The translations under genes and the position numbers were made by a program. Under the pieces are notes generated by a model, which did no database searches, was not told the origin of the DNA, and saw only the letters and a program-made list of their open reading frames with translations. Positions 43,301 through 52,300 of a stretch of 64,000 bases of DNA are shown in pieces. Source of the stretch: Bin5 sp965204525 (lineage in GTDB: Bacteria; Chloroflexota; Anaerolineae; Caldilineales; Caldilineaceae); NCBI GenBank assembly GCA_965204525.1, contig OZ241994.1, forward strand, positions 3,100,001-3,164,000. Direction: 5' to 3'. Within the stretch, counting starts at the first letter, position 1. Every line of letters begins with the position of its first letter.

Positions 43301-43940
43301 TTCCTTCTTCGAAGCGATCTCCCGGCTGAACACGTACCTGGCAGGTGGACGCCGGAGGGAAAATATCGTCCGCGATTTCACATTAATGTTGGAATACGTC
43401 GTCCGCGATCCAACCGAAATCTTGAATGACTGGATTCCAAAGTTATTTGCCAACGCTGGTGATGAAGACAAGGTTCTGTTTGGACAAACCTTGGAATCTC
43501 GAATCGAGCGGATGGAGGATGCGCAACAACGGGCACTGTGGGATGGTTGGCTTGGGCGTTATCTGGAGAATCGCCTGCAAGGTGTCCCGGCGCCGCTCCT
43601 TCCTGATGAAGTCGGAGCGATTCTTGGCTGGCTTCCCCACTTCAAAAGTCTGTTTCCCGACGCGGTCGAACTGGCAGGCAAACTACCTCCACAGCAACTG
43701 GATCACAGTTCTACTTTGTTTCGAATCAAGGAAGGGACTCTCTGGGAAACCTATCCCGCATCGGTTGCGGATCTGTTGATCTATCTAGACAAATGTACTC
43801 TCCCCCCTTGGGCATGGCACTCTGAAGGGAAGGAGCTCATCAACAAACTTCTGGAAGCGGGTCTTACCGATGATGCCAAACGCAGTTTGTTAGAGATCTC
43901 TGTTAGACGAGGTTTGCGTTTGGAGGAGGGAACAGGTTGA
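40377..43940 (+). CDS. SIR2-like protein with very large helical C-terminus (DUF4020-like)
   Basis: 1187 residues. The first about 270 residues are a SIR2-like domain: LVVFAGAGVSVGPPACLPMF, Asn in LVTTNFDLLFEQA, His in GIVHVHGDINRPGKAILT, then FPVLFIGYSHRDVVMNYL. The remaining 900 residues are mostly helical, Trp-rich, without other motifs, as in defence-associated sirtuins (DSR-type) and SIR2-DUF4020 proteins. Known DSR proteins deplete NAD when they sense phage components; that role here is inferred. Ends 30 bp before hsdS on the same strand. Confidence 0.82.
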   Translation: MKISGVDFPIELLKSLRDGELVVFAGAGVSVGPPACLPMFSGLAEEIARGTREVRGKDEPEDRFLGRLQDTGVHVHEIAAQVLLGTGEEPPAPNELHFDILRLYSKPESLRLVTTNFDLLFEQAARDVFETNPTLYSAPALPLGGNFEGIVHVHGDINRPGKAILTDADFGRAYLTEGWARRFLTTLFSSFPVLFIGYSHRDVVMNYLARALTVSETKRYALVSSDEDETTLRDWQLRGIQRIEYPKSSDDDYRGLYECMSGLAEFVRRDSSDWKSRITRIAEQPPSDDEEQMDLIDYAFSDAELTRYFISADTPPEWIGWLGERDDIDGLFTTDRNYTLNERDVHLSRWLAQKFARDHADQLFYLIAERGMRLHPDFWWRLGQAISEETDTPIDPKALSRWVSLFLATPPSLSAEHIFGWLGWLKLGERCMEVGLTDSCIDIFELMAGGRLELNRPFSFPAGEFYRPEIRAEFQPVCDYATINELWDKALKPNLGDVAEPLLARVVESLERRHRILHSWQKATRTHDPLDFHRSSVTPIDVLLDAARDCLKHLSEHHIKLAAFWCERLIQADPPFLRKLAVHALHVRNDMSETEKIEWLLSRHDILDLPTENETLQALRTAYPHAAPQQRKVIIETVLAFRWPNEDDEEGEDRAAYEHFHWLYRLHQIDPDCTLTKRELDRVWSDYPYYRPREEPGTDTMRDDDWTGNESPWNMEELLARPAGEWTDKLLSFQQSDPLGPNRYGMKMAVEEAAKQDLDWSLQLADTLAAVGNWQTDLWSPLLHSWCRVNGQAQNGRVLGHLKSSALHVQHGRLVVEALISVISNDSVPNASALLPEANQVAKDLGQHRDQVNLEPTVDDWLVQAINSVAGKLAQYWVVSLDVWRKQREPAPERMNCEYRSVLTEIIADTTVVGTLGKAVLGSFSAHLLEADEQWTTSKLLPLFRQEDNMLAYQAVWDGFLSVQKTLHLAELLKDSFFEAISRLNTYLAGGRRRENIVRDFTLMLEYVVRDPTEILNDWIPKLFANAGDEDKVLFGQTLESRIERMEDAQQRALWDGWLGRYLENRLQGVPAPLLPDEVGAILGWLPHFKSLFPDAVELAGKLPPQQLDHSSTLFRIKEGTLWETYPASVADLLIYLDKCTLPPWAWHSEGKELINKLLEAGLTDDAKRSLLEISVRRGLRLEEGTG

Positions 43941-43970
43941 TTATGAGCCTCTTGGCCTCAAGGGAATTCC

Positions 43971-45305
43971 GTGACTAGAGAGCTTCGGATTTACCCCGCC
44001 TACAAACCCTCCGGCCTCGAATGGCTCGGCGATGTGCCCGCGCATTGGGACGTGCGGCGCGCTAAATTTCTCTATCGTGAAGTCAATGAACGATCCAATA
44101 CTGGGACAGAAGAACTGATGTCGGTGTCTCACAAGACGGGAGTGACACCGCGCAAGAAAAATGTCACGATGTTCCGGGCCGAGACCAATGTTGGTTATAA
44201 GCTATGCAGGCCTGGGGACGTCGTGATCAATACGATGTGGGCATATATGGCAGCCCTTGGTGTAGCACGACAAGCCGGCTTGGTGAGTCCTTCCTATAAC
44301 ATTTATCGCCCGATTAACTGTGAGAATTTGAATCAGGATTACATTGATCCCTTACTTCGAACAGAAGCATACAGAATTGAATACCTCATACGGTCGACCG
44401 GCATTACTGTCTCACGTCTGCGGCTGTATCCTGAGTCCTTTTTGGATATTCCCCTTCTGCACCCTCCTGTTGAAGAACAAACCGTCATCGTCCGCTACCT
44501 GGACCACGTGAGCCAGCGCATTCAGAGCTACATCGAGGCCAAGGAGAAGCTGATCGCGCAACTGCAGGAGGCCCGACAGGCTACGATCCAGCACGCCGTC
44601 ACGCGTGGTCTTGACCCCAGCGTTCCTCGCAAGCCTTCCGGCGTCGACTGTCTGGGGGACGTGCCTGCGCATTGGGAGGTGCGGCGGCTAGGGCAGTTAG
44701 CTACGAAATTCGGAAGTGGGATAACCCCTCGCGGTGGAGCAACTGTCTACCAGGAGGACGGGGTTCCGTTTTTGCGAAGCCAAAACATACACTTCGACGG
44801 GCTTCGAATGCAAAACGTTGCGCGAATTGCGCCCAGTCTCCACCAGGACCTCTCGGGGTCCCATGTAAAACCCGGTGACGTACTGCTCAACATCACAGGC
44901 GCGTCAATCGGACGCGCCTGTTCGGTTCCAGACAGTTTCGCGGAAGGAAATGTCAACCAGCACGTTTGCATCATTCGGCCTGACCAGAGCCGCTTGCTTC
45001 CTGGTCTTCTGGCCGCATATTTGTCCACGCCCATGATGCAGCGCGAAATTCAAATTGAACAGAAGGGGGCATCCCGAGAGGGGTTAACCCTACAATCGAT
45101 TCGGAACATCAGAGTAATTGTCCCGCCTCTCCCTGAACAGGCCGCTATCGCCTCCTATCTTGACAGAGCCACCGCCAATATCGACGCGGCCATCGACACC
45201 ACGCGTCGCCAAGTCGAACTGATGCGTGATTACCGCGCCAGCCTGATCGCCCACGTCGTCACCGGCAAGCTGGACGTGCGGGCCGCGGCCGAGCAACTGC
45301 CGTAA
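43971..45305 (+). CDS. hsdS: type I restriction system specificity subunit
   Basis: 444 residues from a GTG with AAGGGA upstream. Two target-recognition domains, each preceded by the same motif (PSGLEWLGDVPAHWDVRR near residue 13 and PSGVDCLGDVPAHWEVRR near 222) and followed by a coiled-coil conserved region (PPVEEQTVIVRYLDHVSQRI; PPLPEQAAIASYLDRATANI). It sets the two half-sites recognised by the methylase and nuclease. Separated from hsdM by seven complete genes and a pseudogene. A 54-bp copy of its 3' end recurs at 46160. Confidence 0.95.
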   Translation: MTRELRIYPAYKPSGLEWLGDVPAHWDVRRAKFLYREVNERSNTGTEELMSVSHKTGVTPRKKNVTMFRAETNVGYKLCRPGDVVINTMWAYMAALGVARQAGLVSPSYNIYRPINCENLNQDYIDPLLRTEAYRIEYLIRSTGITVSRLRLYPESFLDIPLLHPPVEEQTVIVRYLDHVSQRIQSYIEAKEKLIAQLQEARQATIQHAVTRGLDPSVPRKPSGVDCLGDVPAHWEVRRLGQLATKFGSGITPRGGATVYQEDGVPFLRSQNIHFDGLRMQNVARIAPSLHQDLSGSHVKPGDVLLNITGASIGRACSVPDSFAEGNVNQHVCIIRPDQSRLLPGLLAAYLSTPMMQREIQIEQKGASREGLTLQSIRNIRVIVPPLPEQAAIASYLDRATANIDAAIDTTRRQVELMRDYRASLIAHVVTGKLDVRAAAEQLP

Positions 45306-45383
45306 GAGGCTCGCGAGCTGGCGGTCAGTTGACGACGAAGTTGCGAATCCATATCGTTGCGCACTATCCAATTCCACCACTTC

Positions 45384-46034
45384 ATGGACCTCAAGATCGT
45401 CATGTTCGAGTTGGGCGGCGGACCGTCAGACGAGCGAACCGGCCAGACAAAGGGTGTGCCCAAGATGACTGCGGCGCTGGCCGGCCTGATGGGCCGCTAT
45501 ACACGCGCGCAGCTGGACCCGTTCGTGACCCTGCTGGAAGTGCATAAGTTGCTGTATTTCATGCAGGCGTCCGGCGAGCCGCTGGGGCTCAGGTACCGGA
45601 AGGCGGCCTACGGGCCTTATGCCGAGAATCTTCGCCATGTGTTGAACGAGACCGGAGGACAGTTCATCAGCGGATACGCGGACGGCGGCAGTTCACCGGG
45701 CAAGCAAGTTGAGCTTGTTGCCGGCGCGGTCGGGGATGCGGAATTATTCCTTGAAGACCATCCGGAAACACGGGCGCGCTTCGACAGGGTTGCGGAGCTG
45801 GTCGAGGGTTTCGAGTCATCTTTCGGGCTGGAGCTGCTGGCGACGGTCCACTGGGTTGCGGCGGAGAATCCCACGGCGACAGCGGAAGATGTCGTTGCCG
45901 GCACGTATGCGTGGGATGAACGGAAGCGGCAGTTCTCCGAACGGCAGATCAGGCTGGCGCTTGGCGTATTGAGGGAAAAGGGCTGGCTCGCGGGTTGTCC
46001 AGCGGCAGGTTCATGTACTTCCCATATTCCTTAA
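45384..46034 (+). pseudogene. orphan C-terminal half of a DarG-type antitoxin
   Basis: 216 residues. From KMTAALAGLMGRY on, the chain follows the DarG C-terminal domain: FVTLLEVHKLLYFMQASGEP, RKAAYGPYAENLRHVLN, FISGYADGG, RFDRVAELVEGFESSFGLEL, TVHWVA, YAWDERKRQFS. The preceding MDLKIVMFELGG looks like the very end of the macrodomain. The macrodomain itself (ADP-ribosyl-DNA hydrolase) is absent, as is DarT. In DarTG the C-terminal domain helps neutralise DarT, so a residual function is possible. The tail after EKGWL is unrelated. Lies directly after hsdS. Confidence 0.7.
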
Positions 46035-46127
46035 GCGCAACTCCTTCTTCATTGTTGCGCGCAGATGCAAAAGGCCGCTCAGACAGGGCAATCGCATCTA
46101 AATCTGGGCGCCAAAATATCCCACGAA

Positions 46128-46148
46128 GGGCACCCACAAGGGGCGCCC
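46128..46148. repeat. GC-rich hairpin repeat
   Basis: GGGCACCC, loop ACAAG, GGGCGCCC, with one mismatch. Resembles the short GGGCGCCCCTTGTGGG-type hairpins scattered in Chloroflexota and cyanobacterial genomes (from memory, not searched). Confidence 0.5.
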
Positions 46149-46159
46149 CTACAGAGCAG

Positions 46160-46213
46160 GCAGCCTGATCGCACACGTGGTTACCGGCAAGCTGGATGTG
46201 CGGGCGGCCGAGC
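46160..46213 (+). pseudogene. fragment of a second hsdS 3' end
   Basis: 54 bases reading SLIAHVVTGKLDVRAAE, the same peptide as the hsdS end at about 45239-45298, with mainly silent differences. Marks loss or replacement of a second specificity gene. Confidence 0.8.
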
Positions 46214-46360
46214 GGAACCGGCACGGAGTCATCTTGACAGAAAGGATATACTCAAGAGGCAGGTCAACGATGTGACGCCCTGGCGAGCGACGAAAGAGGA
46301 ACGGAGATTAAGTGAAGGTGGATGGTCGAAACTGCGCTATGCAGAGGGGAGTGATAAAGG

Positions 46361-47470
46361 ATGAGAACCAGGCTTGACGCCATTACCCTCAAGGGGTTCA
46401 AGACCATTCGCGAGCTGAACGACTTCCGCCCCGGCTCCCTGACCGTGCTCATCGGGCCCAATGGCGCGGGTAAGTCCAACTTCCTTTCCTTCTTTCACAT
46501 GCTTTATCCCGTGACGTACGGTGGCATCGCTTTGCAAACCTATGTGGGTTCCCAGGGCGGCGCCAGTAAACTTCTGCACGACGGCCCGGCGATCACGCCC
46601 GAGATCGATGCCCAGATCAGGCTTCGTGTCGATGCCGGCGAGATCGATTACCTTTTTCGACTCACCTATGCCGCCGACGACACTCTCATCTACACCGATG
46701 AGCGCTATCGATTGGCAAATGGAGACCAGACCGGAAAGGCTCCCTGGCAAATCGTGGGGGCAGGCTATCGTTCATCGATGCTCGCGGACCATGAGACTTA
46801 CAACGATACGACAGCTGTCATCGCGGATGCCTTGCGTAATATGTTCACCTTTCACTTTCACGACACCTCAAGGACGTCCCAACTTCGCAGAAAGGCTGCG
46901 GTCTCGATTGGCAGGGAATTTCGGTATGACGGTTCCAATCTCGCGCCATTTCTTTACCGTCTGTGGAGAAAGGAAGGTCGATCCTATCAGCGTATTGTCG
47001 AAACGCTACGCTTGATTCTCCCCTTCTTCTTCGATTTTTACCTTGAGCCCGACAGCGGTCACTTGCTGCTTGCCTGGCGCGAGATCGACAGCGACCAGAT
47101 CTTTACCGCATCGCAGGCAGCGGACGGGATGTTGCGGACGATCGCCCTTGTTACCCTGCTCCTGCAGCCGGACGAGACGTTGCCGGACCTCTTGATCCTC
47201 GACGAACCGGAACTCGGCCTGCACCCTTACGCCATCAACATTATTGGCGGGCTGATCCGAGCCGTCTCGCAAAAGGTGCAGGTGATCGTCGCTACACAAT
47301 CCACTGCCCTTGTCGACTGCTTCGAGTTGGGCGACATCGTTGTCGTTGAGCGCGAGGGCCGCGAGTCGCTGTTCCACCGACAGAAAAACAGCGAAGCTCT
47401 TGATGCGTGGCTACAAGAGTACTCACTCTCCGAACTGTGGCAAAAGAACGTTATCGGGGGCCGTCCCTGA
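46361..47470 (+). CDS. AAA_15/21-type ATPase of a two-gene defence-like pair
   Basis: 369 residues. RecF/OLD-like ATPase: LTVLIGPNGAGKSNFLSFF (Walker A near residue 30), SQAADGMLRTIALVTLLLQP (signature region), LLILDEPELGLHPYAI (Walker B), IVATQSTALVDCF. No nuclease domain in this chain. Its stop overlaps the start of the DUF4276 gene (TGATG), so the two are translationally coupled. Together they look like a split OLD-type ATPase-nuclease. Confidence 0.87.
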   Translation: MRTRLDAITLKGFKTIRELNDFRPGSLTVLIGPNGAGKSNFLSFFHMLYPVTYGGIALQTYVGSQGGASKLLHDGPAITPEIDAQIRLRVDAGEIDYLFRLTYAADDTLIYTDERYRLANGDQTGKAPWQIVGAGYRSSMLADHETYNDTTAVIADALRNMFTFHFHDTSRTSQLRRKAAVSIGREFRYDGSNLAPFLYRLWRKEGRSYQRIVETLRLILPFFFDFYLEPDSGHLLLAWREIDSDQIFTASQAADGMLRTIALVTLLLQPDETLPDLLILDEPELGLHPYAINIIGGLIRAVSQKVQVIVATQSTALVDCFELGDIVVVEREGRESLFHRQKNSEALDAWLQEYSLSELWQKNVIGGRP

Positions 47471-48144
47471 TGAGTGTAACGCTGCGCCTCGTCGTAGAAG
47501 GGCAGACCGAAGAGACGTTCGTAAGAGATGTTCTCAAACCGCACTTGGACGCCTGTGGCGTCGAGGTGAGCGCTCATCCCTTGAACAAGATTGAGAAGAG
47601 CGCCCGTGATCAACCTGGCGGTCTCAACAATTATGCGCAGGCGGAAACGGACATCAATCTGTGGCTGAAAACTGACCAGGATGAGAACGCGCGCGTCACA
47701 ACCATGTTTGATCTCTACGCTCTGCCCGAAGACTTTCCCGGTTACAGGGACGCAGGCTTACACAGCGACCTCTACCGGCGCGTGCAGGCCCTGGAAGATG
47801 CCTTGACGCAGAAGATCGACAACAGCCGTTTCATCCCTTATATTCAGTTGCACGAGTTTGAGGCGTTGCTGCTCTGCGATCCACGGAAATTTGAGACGTA
47901 TTTTTATGACTGCCCGGACGGAATCGCGAACCTGGTCAACATGGTTGCGGGGTTTGAGTCACCTGAGCACGTCAACGACGAAGACCCGCCCTCGAAACGA
48001 ATCGACCGGGAACTCCTGAACTACTATAATTTCAAGAGGGCCGCTGGATCGGACGCGGCCAAACAGATTGGGTTAGATAAGATGCGCGTCCAGTGCAAGC
48101 ATTTCGCGGAGTGGCTTGCAAAATTGGAGAATCTGGGAAAGTAA
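47470..48144 (+). CDS. DUF4276 family TOPRIM-like protein, partner of the ATPase
   Basis: 224 residues from the ATG that overlaps the ATPase stop. VTLRLVVEGQTEETFVRDVL at the start supplies the TOPRIM-like Glu; TMFDLYALPEDFPGY supplies the Asp strand; IPYIQLHEFEALLLCDPRKF is the DUF4276 hallmark. Paired with an AAA ATPase, it is likely the nuclease half of a conflict system, analogous in design to OLD or PARIS-type pairs but not identified as either. Confidence 0.87.
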   Translation: MSVTLRLVVEGQTEETFVRDVLKPHLDACGVEVSAHPLNKIEKSARDQPGGLNNYAQAETDINLWLKTDQDENARVTTMFDLYALPEDFPGYRDAGLHSDLYRRVQALEDALTQKIDNSRFIPYIQLHEFEALLLCDPRKFETYFYDCPDGIANLVNMVAGFESPEHVNDEDPPSKRIDRELLNYYNFKRAAGSDAAKQIGLDKMRVQCKHFAEWLAKLENLGK

Positions 48145-48192
48145 TCTGAAGATACCGGCGGCGCAGTCGACCGCACCGGATCAACCCCAACC

Positions 48193-49359
48193 ATGACCAG
48201 CCGACGCCAGCAGGTCACACTACAGCCTGAGGTGCTCCGATGGGCGCGCGACCGGGTCGGCTTGTCTCAAGAGGAGCTGGCGAAGAAGATTCCCGTAAGT
48301 CTGGAGCGCGTCACAGAATGGGAAAAGACCGGCAAGATCAGCATTGCCCAGGCGGACAGGCTGGCTGAAAGGACCTATACACCGCTGGGTTATCTCTACC
48401 TGTCCAAGCCGTCCGAAGAGCCGCTGCCCATTCGCGATTTCCGCACGCGCGGCGACGGACCCACTACGCGCCCGAGCCTGAACCTGCTTGAAACTGTCTA
48501 CCAGATGCAGCGGCGTCAAGATTGGATGCGGGACGACCTGATCGAAGGCGGCGCAGCCCCGCTGGATTTCGTCGGCGCCTACAGCGTTGACGACAGCCAT
48601 ACAGAGGTCGCTGCGGCGATGCGGGCCGCGCTGGGTCTTGCCAACGGCTGGGCAGAAGAGATTGATACTTGGAGTGAGGCTCTAGGGTGCCTGAGAACCC
48701 GCTCGGATGAAGCCGGAATTCTCGTCGTTTCCAATGGCGTCGTAGGCAACAACACGCGACGCAAACTCGACCGAACAGAATTCCAGGGCTTTGCCCTCGT
48801 GGACGAGTACGCCCCGCTCGTCTTTGTCAATGCGGCAGACTTCAAGACCGCGCAAATGTTCACCTTGGCGCATGAAGTCGCCCACCTGCTTGTAGGCGAG
48901 GAGGGTTTGTCCCTTTTCGACAGGCTGTTACCCGTAGACCATGGCACGGAGCGGTTTTGTAACCGGGTCGCCGCGGAGTTCCTCGTGCCGCAAGAGGAAC
49001 TGCAAGATTACTGGCCCACAGTTCAAGATTCGACCAACCCTTACCGAAGAGTGGCCCGGAAATTCAAGGTGAGCGACATCGTCGCCGCGCGTCGTCTTCT
49101 TGACCTGAACCTGATCGACCAGGATACCTTTTTCGCTCTCTACAGTGAATATAAGTGTCAGCCAGAGAGCCGAAAGGCAACGACCGGCAGAGGCACTATC
49201 TGGGACACGCAAAGATGGCGCATTGGCCCTCGCTTCGCAGGCGCTGTGGCACGTGCGGCCGAGGAAGGGCGTCTGTTGTATCGAGAGGCATACAGCCTCA
49301 CCGGCCTGAAAGGCGACACTTTTGATCAGATGCCGGAAAAGATGGGGGTTATCCTTTGA
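48193..49359 (+). CDS. Xre-family HTH regulator with ImmA/IrrE metallopeptidase domain
   Basis: 388 residues. N-terminal helix-turn-helix (LRWARDRVGLSQEELAKKIPVSLERVTEWE), linker, then an ImmA/IrrE peptidase domain with MFTLAHEVAHLLVG (HExxH) near residue 225 and a downstream NRVAAEFLVP zinc-site helix. Such proteins cleave repressors or act as sensor-regulators in phage and toxin loci. It sits 40 bp before hsdR, so it could control restriction or respond to DNA damage; inferred only. Confidence 0.9.
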   Translation: MTSRRQQVTLQPEVLRWARDRVGLSQEELAKKIPVSLERVTEWEKTGKISIAQADRLAERTYTPLGYLYLSKPSEEPLPIRDFRTRGDGPTTRPSLNLLETVYQMQRRQDWMRDDLIEGGAAPLDFVGAYSVDDSHTEVAAAMRAALGLANGWAEEIDTWSEALGCLRTRSDEAGILVVSNGVVGNNTRRKLDRTEFQGFALVDEYAPLVFVNAADFKTAQMFTLAHEVAHLLVGEEGLSLFDRLLPVDHGTERFCNRVAAEFLVPQEELQDYWPTVQDSTNPYRRVARKFKVSDIVAARRLLDLNLIDQDTFFALYSEYKCQPESRKATTGRGTIWDTQRWRIGPRFAGAVARAAEEGRLLYREAYSLTGLKGDTFDQMPEKMGVIL

Positions 49360-49399
49360 GCCGGCAAGTTCAACTTTTGTTCATATTGGACCCCACACC

Positions 49400-52300
49400 A
49401 TGATCACCGACACCTCCGAGGCCGGCCTCGAGCGCCTCATCTGCAGCGCGCTTACCGGCCACCCCTGCGACCCGGCCGCGGCAGACGCGCTGCGCGAACG
49501 TCCGGCCGCTTACGGCGCAGGCTGGCTCGCGGGCAATCCCCACGACTACGACCGCGAACACTGCCTCGACCTCGCCCAGCTCTCCGCCTTCCTCCACCAG
49601 ACCCAACCCGAGACGGCCGCCCTGCTCAGCCTCGACGAGGACAGCCCCACCCGGCGCAAATTCCTCGCCCGCCTGCAGGGCGAGATCAGCAAGCGCGGCA
49701 CCATCGACCTGCTGCGCAAGGGCCTCAAACACCAGTCACACCGTCTCGACCTCTTCTACGGCACGCCGTCCGCGGACAACGCCGCAGCCAGGCAGCTCTA
49801 CCGCCAGAACCGCTTCAGCGTGACGCGGCAGCTTCACTTCAGCAACGACAACGCCCAGCTTGCGCTCGACCTCTGCCTCTTCATCAACGGTCTGCCGGTC
49901 GCCACCTTCGAGCTCAAAAACAGCCTGACCAAACAGACGGTCGCCGACGCGGTTGAGCAGTATAAGCGGGACCGCAACCCCAACGAGCCGCTGTTCAGGC
50001 TGGGCCGCTGCCTGGCCCACTTCGCGGTCGACGACCACGAGGTGCAGTTCTGTACCGAGCTGGCGGGCAAGGCCTCCTGGTTCCTGCCCTTCAACAAGGG
50101 CTGGAACGACGGCGCCGGCAACCCGCCCAACCCCAACGGCCTCAAAACCGACTACCTGTGGAAAGAGGTCCTCACCCGCGAGAGCCTCACGAACATTATT
50201 GAAAACTACGCCCAGGTCGTCTCAGCGAAGGACGAGAAGACGGGACGGACGAAACGGTCCCAGCTCTGGCCGCGCTACCACCAGCTGGACGCGGTGCGCA
50301 AGCTGCTGGCGGACGCCGCTGCGCGCGGCGCCGGCGCCCGCTACCTGATCCAGCACTCGGCCGGCAGCGGCAAGTCCAACTCTATCGCCTGGCTGGCGCA
50401 CCAGCTGATCGGCCTGCAGGGGGAACGCGCCCCGCTCTTCGATTCGGTGCTTGTCGTCACAGACCGCAAGCTCCTCGATAAGCAGATTCGGGACACGATC
50501 AAGCAGTTCGCCCAGGTCGGAGCCACCGTCGGTCCCGCCCACAGCGCCAGCCAGCTGCGCACCCTGCTCGAGGACGGCAAGCGCATCATCATCTCCACCG
50601 TGCAGAAGTTCCCCTTCATCCTCGACGCCATCGGCGACGAGCACCGCGGCCGCAACTTCGCCATCATCATCGATGAAGCCCACTCCAGCCAGGGCGGACG
50701 CACCGCGACGGCCATGGCGATGGCGCTGGGCGAGGCTGGGCCGGAGGAGGACGAGGAAGAGACCGTTGAGGACGTGATCAACCGCCTGATGGCGTCGAAG
50801 AAGCTGCTGCGCAACGCCAGCTACTTCGCCTTCACGGCCACGCCCAAAAACAAGACGCTTGAGATCTTCGGCACGCCCGTGCCCGAGGGTGGCGCGGTCA
50901 GACACCGGCCCTTCCACGTCTACACGATGAAGCAGGCGATCCAGGAGGGCTTCATCATCGACGTGCTGGCCCACTACACGCCGGTCAGCAGCTACTACCG
51001 GCTGGTCAAGACCGTGGCGGGCGACCCCGAGTTCGACGTCAAGCGCGCCGGCAAAAAACTGCGCCGCTATGTCGAGGACCACGATCACGCCATCCGCCTC
51101 AAGGCCGAGATCATGGTCGACCACTTCCACGAGCAGGTGGCCGGCCTGCAGAAGATAGGGGGCCGGGCGCGGGCGATGGTGGTGACGAGCAGCATCCGGC
51201 GCGCCATCAGCTACTACGAGGCCATTCGCGCCTACCTCGTCGAGCGCAACAGCCCCTACCGCGCCATCGTCGCCTTCTCCGGCGAGCATGATTACGGGGG
51301 GACGAAGGTCAGCGAGGCCTCGCTCAACGGCTTCTCGGCCAACCAGACCGCCGCCCGCATCCGTGAGGAGCCCCACCGCTTCCTGGTCTGCGCCGACAAG
51401 TTCCAGACCGGCTACGACGAGCCGCTGCTGCACACGATGTACGTCGACAAGCCGCTCTCCGGCGTCAAGGCGGTGCAGACGCTCTCCCGTCTCAACCGGG
51501 CGCACCGGAAGAAGTACGACGCCTTTGTGCTCGACTTCGCCAACGACGTCGACACAATCCAGGCCGCCTTCGCCGACTACTACCGCACCACGGTCCTGGC
51601 GGAGGAGACCGACCCCAACAAGCTGCACGACCTCCAGGCCGCTCTCGACGGCTGCCAGGTCTACAGACCCGTGCAGGTGGACGAGCTGGTGGGGCATTAC
51701 CTCTCGCAGGGCGGCCGCGAGCTTCTCGACCCGATCCTGGACGCCTGCGTCGCGGTCTACCGGGAGGAACTGGACGAGGACGGCCAGGTCGACTTCAAGG
51801 GCAAGGCCAAGGCCTTCCTGCGCACCTACGCCTTCCTGGCCGCGATCCTGCACTACACCGACGCCGGCTGGGAGAAGCTCTCGATCTTCCTCACTTTCCT
51901 CGTTCCCAAGCTGCCGGCGCCGGACGAGGAGGACCTCTCGAAGGGGATCCTGGGGGCGATCGACATGGACAGCTACCGCGTCGAGAAGCAGGCGGTGCGC
52001 GACATCCAGCTGCCGGACGCGGACGCCGAGATCGGCCCCGTGCCCACCGACGGCGGCGGACACAAGCCGGAAGCGGAGATGGACCGGCTCTCCAACATTC
52101 TGCAGGAGTTCAACGACCTGTTCGGCAACATCGATTGGACGAGCCGGGACAAGATAGAGAAGGCGATCGCCGAGGAGCTGATTCCGCAGGTTGAAGGGGA
52201 CGAGACATACCGGAACGCGGTGGTCAAGTCGGACAAGCAGAACGCGCGCATCGAGCATGACAGGACCTTCGAACGCGCCGTAGCCGGGTTGCTCGTGGAC

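Larger units (their letters stand above)
46035..46360. other. 326-bp scar region between darG fragment and AAA ATPase
   Basis: Patchwork DNA: a GC hairpin (46128-46148), an hsdS 3' fragment (46160-46213), and a short minus-strand frame (46014-46130 region) with coding-like codons but no recognisable protein. Suggests repeated insertion and deletion at this spot. Confidence 0.6.

Noticed and set aside
45949..46224. Minus-strand frame of 91 residues in the scar region
   Set aside because: The middle looks coding-like, but the ends run through the GC hairpin and the antisense of the hsdS fragment; no family recognised, so not called as a gene.
46215..46260. TTGACA and TATACT before the AAA ATPase as a promoter
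   Set aside because: Only 7 bases separate the two boxes, too few for sigma-70 recognition.
50222..52258. Minus-strand frame of 678 residues opposite hsdR
   Set aside because: Shadow of hsdR codon bias; no recognisable motif.
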